From Selaginella moellendorffii (lineage: Eukaryota > Streptophyta > Lycopodiopsida > Selaginellales > Selaginellaceae): a stretch of 64,000 nucleotides of DNA. The DNA is taken from the NCBI RefSeq assembly GCF_000143415.4, contig NW_003314276.1, positions 1,137,434-1,201,433 of the forward strand, in the 5' to 3' direction. Shown here in pieces: positions 58,036 to 64,000 of the stretch. The stretch's first letter is position 1. Each line of letters begins with the position of its first letter. The position numbers and the translations under genes are program-made. The notes beneath the pieces were generated by a model. That model had not been told where the DNA came from. It did not search any database and was given only the letters and a program-made list of their open reading frames with translations.

Positions 58036-58545
58036 GATTCGAGTGTAAGCAGCAATCATTGTGTTGAGTGAGATTTCATCCCTGCAAGGCATCGAATTGT
58101 AGAATTTTGTTGCGGCCTTGAAATCCTATCGATCTAACAAAGCTTTCAACCGGAGATTACAAGAGAAAGAATCCCACTGTGGCATTCTATCAAGAATCCC
58201 TTCGAAAGCCCCGAAATCCCTGACGGCAGCAAAAGCTCCAAGGAGAGAATTCCACAATACAACATCTCTTGTTGGCATTTTCTCGAAGAAATCTGCTGCC
58301 TCATAGGTGCTGGAGTTCTTGGCAATCACGGCCAGGAGATTGTTCCAAGAGAATAGATTGGGGCTGGCGATTCCATCAAACACCAACCTCGCATCATCCA
58401 AACTCCCACAGCTCCCAAACATCTGAATCATCTGATTACATAGGCAAGTTTCATGCCGCAGACCGATCGGCAAAACACTTGCATGGATTTCTCTCGCGAG
58501 TGCATCTGACCCTTTATTAGAGCCCAAACTATTTGAACTAATCAT
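58036..58545 (-). pseudogene. Captured PPR gene fragment
   Basis: The minus strand from ATG 58545 encodes about 165 residues of a pentatricopeptide repeat protein of the PLS class, with one TAG (58126-58128). Repeats include NQMIQMFGSCGSLDDARLVFDGI, PNLFSWNNLLAVIAKN, MPTRDVVLWNSLLGAF and RMPQWDSFSC, ending MPCRDEISLNTMIAAYTR. There the frame runs without a break into Helitron Rep residues. Intact plant PPR proteins act in organelle RNA processing; this piece lacks both ends. Its place inside a Helitron is a typical gene capture. Confidence 0.85.
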
Positions 58546-59220
58546 GATACATGGTTCATATGGACTACTAAATCCTTAAAGTCCATGCATGGAAAACAAA
58601 AAATGCTCCAAAAACTATTCCAAAAACTTCAATGATGAATTGTGTGGATGGGTACTTAGACTATTTTATGCCAAACAATGGTTGCACATTCCCTAAAAAT
58701 GATGTTCCAATTGATAACAGATGGATTGTCCTATATAATAAATATTTATGTAAAAAATACAAAACCTATATAAATTTAGAAATATGTGCACCAATTAAAA
58801 GTATTAAGTATCTATTTCAATATGTTTGTAAAGGATATGATTGTGCAACCATTAAAATCCAAACAACTACTCAGCATGAAAATGTACTAAATTGGGATGA
58901 AATCACAAATTTTATAAATACATTTACCTATATATCTTCTTGACTTCCAAAATATATATTTTACATAAGGTTTGGAGCACAATGCCTTGCAAAGAGCAAC
59001 ACATAATGGAACAATGCTAACAAAGTGGTTCGAGTTCAATATTCATAATCCAAATGCAAGCAATATACATACATTCAAATACATTTATATTATATTTTCA
59101 ATAAATCTACTAGCTAGTTGCCAAAATCTAGCAATTAAACTTCTATTACCATGGATGCAATTATACTTTTTCTTTTGGTTTGAAGGTATGCTTAATCAAC
59201 TTAGTCATAAAGATTCATGA

Positions 59221-60995
59221 AGAGTTCATCACTTGCTGGCAATGATGAGGATGCAAAAAAGAATTATTTATAACATTGTTTTCTTTTATATGGGCTAGAA
59301 AAGGACAATTCTAGTCTAATAATTTCTTCCCTTCTACATAGCTGGAGTGGACAAGCATTTATATCTTGCACTTGCAAAATTACTATGACCAACTTACTTG
59401 TAGCATCAAAAGCTGTAAATGACTATTGAAATAAACTCCTTTAGACATGGGTCTCTCTGTTTTATTATTTTATTTTTTAAAGATGTGTTATTTTGCTCAA
59501 GTTACATATTGAAAACATTCTCTACTTCTTTCATTATCTACATATATAAAAACGAAGAGCTTAACCTCCCACAAAGCCATCTGGTCTTAGGCCTGGGGCA
59601 GCCTCAGGATGCATTGTTTTAGTAAAAGTTTTGTGGATTTTTAATGGAAAATTGGCATGGCTTGGTTTACTATTGGTTGGAGCCCCACCTATGCTGTGTG
59701 TTGACACAGAGACGGCTTGAGCAATGGAGCTCCCAAGCTCCCAGGAGCACTGCCGCTGCCTGTGAACCACAATTTGCAAAACACACATTATAGTGCACAT
59801 TTTGCTTCGCTCCCATCTGTGGTGCCCTAATCGCATTGTGAAATTCTATCTTATCTTTGTCCGATCCAATTTCCCAAGCCAGCATTTTGGACTTTTTACT
59901 TTCCTCACAGGTTAGTGAAGAATTCTCTCAGTCGTGATGGCTGTAGGAGACGTGATTGCTCACAATCGGGACTGGAGTTGAGAGCGTAGAGAATTCTCCT
60001 GTTTTTCTTCTAAAAACGGCTTGTTGCTTAAGAGCGAACAACAACCAAAAATGTTGAAACCATTTTCTTCAACTAGTTTTACGCTCTTACAGTTCACTTG
60101 GTTTCAGAAAAGGCGAAGTATTTGCCGCAGAGACTCAAGAAAGGTTGAAGGCGTGTCCTCCACAGGGCGTGAGGAGGCAGCAGCTGGAAACATGAGTGTT
60201 CAGCAGCTTCTCAAATCCAAGCTGCATTCTCTAATGTTCATTTTTTCAAATTATAGAATTTATTAGCTAGGGCAGCTTGAGAGCATCGCCTCATTTGCGT
60301 CATTGGCTGGGTTCGTTGGAATTCTTATCCAGCAAAGCAATGCAACGTAAAGTCGACCTTTGAGGAATTTCCTTGGGATATTTGGGGCACTGGTCCAAAG
60401 GCTGGGATTGTGAGAGTTGACAGATCTGGTGACAAGGCTTCACCAAAGTAGCTATGAAATGCATGTACCCGCATAGTTCTCCTTATCCTCATACTCACCT
60501 TCCCAGTGGCCGTGTTCATTTGAACTTGCCCTGTGGTTTATGTCTGGGGAGATCATATTGTTTACAGGCTGATGACCTTTTTTCTGGGGAGAGGATACAA
60601 ATGGCTATGGCCTTCAAGACGTACCACTTTTTAAGAGCTCAGAGTTGAAACGAAGGGTCAGTTGAGACCTTTTTTAACAATTGATCCAGTTAAAAATCAT
60701 CCCCATGTATCTCTGTCCGGCTTCCTTTTATGAAGTCTCAGTGTACATAATGGTGTTACTGCCAATAGAGGGGTGGGAGTGGAGACCATCTATGCCTCAC
60801 AAGCTTTGGGTAATTTTTGCTGAAGCTTCTCAAGAATGAATCATAATGTCAAAGTTTGAGCATTCATAAATCAAGGAGGTGTGCATACATTAAGCACTTG
60901 GGCAAATTAGTAGTATGTTTACCATGCCTAGAATATCCATAAGCCATAACAAAATATACCTTATCTGCGGGGTTTTAGGTCATCAGTCCGCGACC
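59221..60995. other. Intergenic stretch without a supported gene
   Basis: Apart from the repeat at 59527-59680, no gene was recognised. GC content rises toward 60000, and short coding-like frames (60021-60266, 60454-60648) have no motif. Confidence 0.4.
59527..59680 (+). repeat. Helitron-end-like repeat, copy 3
   Basis: TCTACATATATAAAAACGAAGAG fits a plant Helitron 5' end. It is followed by TTAGGCCTGGGGCAGCCTC, related to the two other copies (29118, 49195). It lies about 300 bp right of the Rep remnant in the same orientation, so it belongs to a different, adjacent unit. Confidence 0.4.
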
Positions 60996-61093
60996 ATGTT
61001 TGCTCGTGCTGTTCCATCGAGCTTCGCCACTGGCTCCCTGCCACTGCAGGTACACTCTCCCCTCTCCATTTCTCCAGGACCATTCACCGCAGC

Positions 61094-61429
61094 TTGCAAT
61101 CCAAGGTGGAGCGCGGGGATGCCCGGATTGTGTGCCGGAAGCCCGACATCCACCCCGCGTTTTTCAGCGAGGCCAAGGTATTCTGCAAGGGCGAGCACGT
61201 GATGACGACGGGCGGCACCCAGGCGGAGTACGTGGTGGACATTTGGTCCGGGAACCACCCCTTCTACCAGGGCGGCAAGTCCGGCGTCGTCATGACCACG
61301 GACCAGCTCGAGAAGTTCCGCCGCAAGTACGGCAGCCTCGGCTCCATGAACAACATCCCCGTCATCACCAACAGCGTGCCCAAGTTCGACAAGAAGGGCA
61401 AGAAGCCCGACAAGAAGAAGAAGCGCTAG
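61094..61429 (+). CDS. RPL31: Plastid 50S ribosomal protein bL31
   Basis: This is a nuclear-encoded chloroplast ribosomal protein bL31c. The mature part is complete: KPDIHPAFFSEAKVFCKGEHVMTTGGTQ, then YVVDIWSGNHPFYQGGKS and QLEKFRRKYGS, followed by a basic tail KKGKKPDKKKKR. The N-terminus is unresolved. In this frame the sequence is open leftward (RTIHRSLQSKVERGDARIVCR, plausibly the end of a transit peptide) but has no ATG nearby. The obvious start MFARAVPSSFATGSLPLQ at 60996 is in another frame, and the 28-nt gap between a donor (CAG|GTACAC) and an acceptor (CTCCAG) neither restores the frame nor is long enough for an intron. An upstream exon or a frame error is needed. The listed start is the conserved part, not a start codon. 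The A20/AN1 gene follows after 138 bp. Confidence 0.8.
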   Translation: MQSKVERGDARIVCRKPDIHPAFFSEAKVFCKGEHVMTTGGTQAEYVVDIWSGNHPFYQGGKSGVVMTTDQLEKFRRKYGSLGSMNNIPVITNSVPKFDKKGKKPDKKKKR

Positions 61430-61567
61430 AGGAGATGCGCAACGGAATGTTCCGTGCCCCTGGCGGCATATTCTGAATCCGGCTGACGGAATATGCTCCT
61501 TCCATTTTTAGTTGCCCTTGCGCGTATATAAAGCAGGTGTGGCCCGCAAGCCCTATAATCATAAATC

Positions 61568-62026
61568 ATGGCTGACATTGACGCGTCCCTTGATCATGCA
61601 AGATGCGCAAACAATTGTGGATACTACGCCAACCCAGGCACGGGTAATTTGTGCTCCAAGTGCTTTAAGGAGTCGATCAAAGCATCCAAGGCCAAGAAAA
61701 TTGAAGGTGGTGGTAAACAGATTTTGCATCCAGACATAACAAATGTAAAAGTAAGTACTGGTGGTGATGGTGGTGAAGAAGTAGAAATAAGTGTTGCAGA
61801 AACAGAAATTGGTCCTGAGGCAAAAGCTGATCCTAATCGTTGCACATCGTGCAATAGGAAAATTACTCTTTCCATGGTATTCAAATGTAGATGTGAGTTA
61901 GTATTTTGTGTGAAACATCGCCATCCTGAAGATCATTCGTGCCACTATGACTACCGTGAGAAAGGCAGCAAGGATATTTCCAAAGCTAACCCAGTTATCA
62001 AAGCTGAGAAGATTGCAAAGATTTGA
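61568..62026 (+). CDS. SAP: A20/AN1 zinc-finger stress-associated protein
   Basis: This is an intronless, 152-aa member of the plant SAP family. These proteins bind ubiquitin through A20 and respond to abiotic stress. The A20 finger is at residues 13-32 (C-x3-C-x11-C-x2-C in CANNCGYYANPGTGNLCSKC). The AN1 finger is at about 98-135 (CTSC...CRC-ELVF-C-VKH-RHPEDH-SC), with all zinc ligands present. The linker is acidic and Gly-rich. The start MADIDASLDHARC is the only ATG before the A20 domain. Convergent with the MULE-derived gene, whose stop is 57 bp away. Confidence 0.95.
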   Translation: MADIDASLDHARCANNCGYYANPGTGNLCSKCFKESIKASKAKKIEGGGKQILHPDITNVKVSTGGDGGEEVEISVAETEIGPEAKADPNRCTSCNRKITLSMVFKCRCELVFCVKHRHPEDHSCHYDYREKGSKDISKANPVIKAEKIAKI

Positions 62027-62082
62027 AGTTAAAGAGACATCATTTCTAATGTAAATTTGTTAAATACGTTCGTTAGCGCTGT

Positions 62083-63975
62083 TCATAATATAAAATACCT
62101 GCTACAGTTCTTACACTCCGTCACCTCAAAGGATCCTCCCACAACGTTGTAGACTCCGCAGGACACGCACTTGAGCCTGTTGATCTTTGCGGGCTTGAGC
62201 TGCTTGTAATAGTGAACGTAGCCCAGCCGCGGATGGACGAGCGTCTGCGCGTGAGCGTAGCTTGCTCCTCTCTGCTGCGGATTCTGCGCCGGGAGAGATG
62301 GGGCCTTCTTCAGCTGAACGCAGCACTTGACAGGCTGGAGCTTGCACGCCTTGAGGTGTTCCTGGATGATCCCAACGCGGCTGTCACCAGTGATTTCTGT
62401 TTTACTGCTGCCTTCGGCCCCGGTGAAGGCTCTGAGCGACTTCAGTTGCGAGGAGAGGAGCAACGAGAGCTCGGCCGGCGGCTCGATAAGTTGGTCTTCG
62501 CAGTAAGCCTGTAAGTTACTGAGCTGCATCTGAACGTGAGCAATCTCCTGGACCAGACTGTCCCACTCGCTCGATCCTCCTGTTCGTTCTCCATCGAGCT
62601 CGCAGCTAAGACCTGTGGCTCTTGGGTGATCCTCGCAGCTCTCGTCCAGATATGCCAAGTCGATGTCCTCCACTTGAGTCAATGGCTCGTCACGCTCCTT
62701 GCTTCTCCTTTCCAGCAGCCCGTACATACTGACGAAGTTGTGGCGGACAACCAGCCTTGCAGCGAGGAGGTGCTCGCAAGTGAACATCGTCTCGAGGCAG
62801 TCGCAGAAGTTTGTGAGGAGGTTGACGACGTGAGACTTGGCCGTGTCACCGTTGCAGCTGTGGACTCTGAAAAGAAAACCCGGCTCGCTGAGTACCTCGA
62901 AACATGCTCGGTTATTGTTGTATTGAGCCAAAAAGCGTTCTGCAGCAGCCAAGCGCTTGCGCTCCGCCGAAGTGCTCGATTGACTGTGATAGCGCCTCGA
63001 ATCACCTGAGAAAGTGTTAAGGACTCGAAAGAAAGGAAAAGACTGGTGGATACAAAGGACTTGTCTCTGCCGAAAAAACTCCTCCAGCGTACCACCCTCT
63101 GGCTTACTGCTTGTCAGGGCGCTTCCTACCAAAGCCAGAAGAAGATCGCAATTGCTCTGGTTCATACGCCCTCCAAACAAGGAATACTTGATGAAGAGCC
63201 ACAAGTAACTCACTATGTTGATTGTCTCTACGTTTCCATGCTCAAACAACCTGCCAAAAGTCGGCCAAATTCTCCGCCAAGCACAATGAGAGCCCAACCA
63301 TCCCATTTCCAGATAATCCACAATCTCCTTAAAACCACCATAGTCCTCCTGTGCATCAAAAACAAAAACAGGCCACTCAAGACAGAAACATGACAGAACT
63401 ACCTTAAATTTGTTCCAAAGATTATCGAAATCGGCTTCAGAAGGGGCCATCATCATTCCATCCAGTTGGCGATACACATCTTTTCTCATTTCCGATGCGA
63501 CCTGCTGCAAGCAATCAGGAAATAGTTACAACGAAAAAAAGTTTTCACCTGCGGGAGAAGATTCTCAACCCAAGCTCTTTTCACGCAAAACCAGCACAGC
63601 AGTAGCCGACAAGCGATCTGCTTACCATCCCTCCAGCATTTCTCGTCCCGAGAGACAACACTGAACAAAGCGTCAAAGCTCAGCCGCGACTTATCAATCA
63701 AAATTGCAGCTGGCCTCACAGACAGCTGCTTGAAGACTGCTGTCAATGCCAGCTTCAAGGCAATGCTCTCGTGCCTTGACCCCGTGTCAGCCGAGCACAT
63801 CATGAAAAACACTGGCATTCCAATGCCGTCCTGGAAGACGTGATCAAAAACCATAACAAAATAGAGATAGAGACAGTAAGGCACCTGATTAGGAACGGCT
63901 GCCGCATGCAATGGAAGACCCCGTATACAGGTTGTGAAAGTCGAGTCGAGGGCCCAAACATTACCCGCAGAAAAC
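62083..63975 (-). CDS. MULE transposase-derived protein with SWIM zinc finger (partial)
   Basis: The 3' part of a minus-strand gene enters from beyond the right edge. Visible exons are 63885-63975, 63549-63830 and 62083-63504 (phases agree), about 600 residues. First the MULE transposase core: VWALDSTFTTCIRGLPLHAAAVPNQ (first catalytic Asp in LDST), PVFFMMCSADTGSRHESIAL, IDKSRLSFDAL (second Asp) and CWFCVKRAWVENLLPQ. The SWIM zinc finger follows as CDCLETMFTCEHLLAARLVV (CxC...CxH), and a C-terminal pair of CxxC (CVSCG ... CKNC) may be another zinc site. This is the layout of Mutator-like and FAR1-related proteins. The long frame is intact, spliced, and no terminal inverted repeat was seen, so a domesticated transposase is possible. 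Confidence 0.85.
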
Positions 63976-64000
63976 CTTTACAAGAAAAACAAACGTCGTT

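Larger units (their letters stand above)
56188..59220 (+). mobile_element. Helitron Rep remnant with inverted, gene-carrying block
   Basis: Plus-strand pieces follow the order of a plant Helitron Rep protein: the zinc-finger-like start (CKYCHASHFANENK), IRQYN-SALVFTSTGANID and HGPYYY, INPYAQASRMVYELEQ, then LHADKLTQQYIVDAYVKIES, PRAMQQNY, DAMII, CNP and LITRVFNIKLKYF. After the inverted block it resumes with GYLDYFMPNNGCTFPKNDVPIDNRWIV, KYLFQYVCKGYDCATI and LTKWFEFN. Numerous stops and frameshifts mark it as dead. Between about 57888 and 58590 the sequence is inverted. Confidence 0.85.

Noticed and set aside
61000-61476. 158-codon frame overlapping bL31
   Set aside because: It is the wrong frame over the conserved ribosomal protein; its product is Arg/Pro-rich nonsense.

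Overview
This window is nuclear DNA from a vascular plant. It is most likely a lycophyte of the Selaginella type. Genes are compact, with many short introns (about 40-120 nt) bounded by GT-AG. Their products are plant-specific: a GAUT pectin synthase, a FAMA/SMF-type stomatal bHLH, a gamma-type PI4-kinase, plastid L31 and an A20/AN1 SAP. The genus is an inference from gene style, not a database match.

Layout. (1) 1-6.2 kb, gene-rich: the first codons of a gene leaving the left edge, a PP2A B' subunit (+), a 9-exon GAUT (-), and a first exon (+) cut off at the edge of repeat DNA. (2) 6.3-29.2 kb, nested mobile elements and dead genes. A decayed Ty3/gypsy element on the minus strand is split by a 2.2 kb solo LTR (perfect CATAT target duplication) and by a small TRIM-like element. 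A larger LTR element (18.6-26.4 kb) has both LTRs, a tRNA-iMet-type primer site and a solo LTR inside it. All three copies of its LTR carry a 23-bp minisatellite. Between and beside these lie a proline-rich membrane-protein gene broken by four in-frame TAG codons and a dead polygalacturonase (GH28). (3) 29.9-44.7 kb, gene-dense: an unrecognised 571-aa proline-rich protein, the FAMA-like bHLH, a 198-aa unrecognised protein in four small exons, PARN, a 72-aa protein whose intron holds two duplicated exon-like cassettes, PI4K-gamma and an MRS2 magnesium transporter. (4) 45-60 kb, AT-rich and repeat-rich: a hairpin, an intact secreted B-lectin-type gene, a Helitron Pif1 helicase fragment (-), an LTR end with primer site, and a Helitron Rep remnant (+). 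The Rep contains an inverted block carrying a captured PPR fragment. (5) 61-64 kb: plastid ribosomal protein L31, an intronless A20/AN1 protein, and a MULE-transposase-derived SWIM zinc-finger gene running off the right edge.

The live genes are unrelated housekeeping or developmental genes and show no pathway clustering. Gene models were built by hand: for multi-exon genes the splice phases were carried through the whole reading frame, and several (GAUT, PARN, MRS2, the 571-, 198- and 72-aa proteins) close only with the exon sets given. Exon edges may be off by a base or two.
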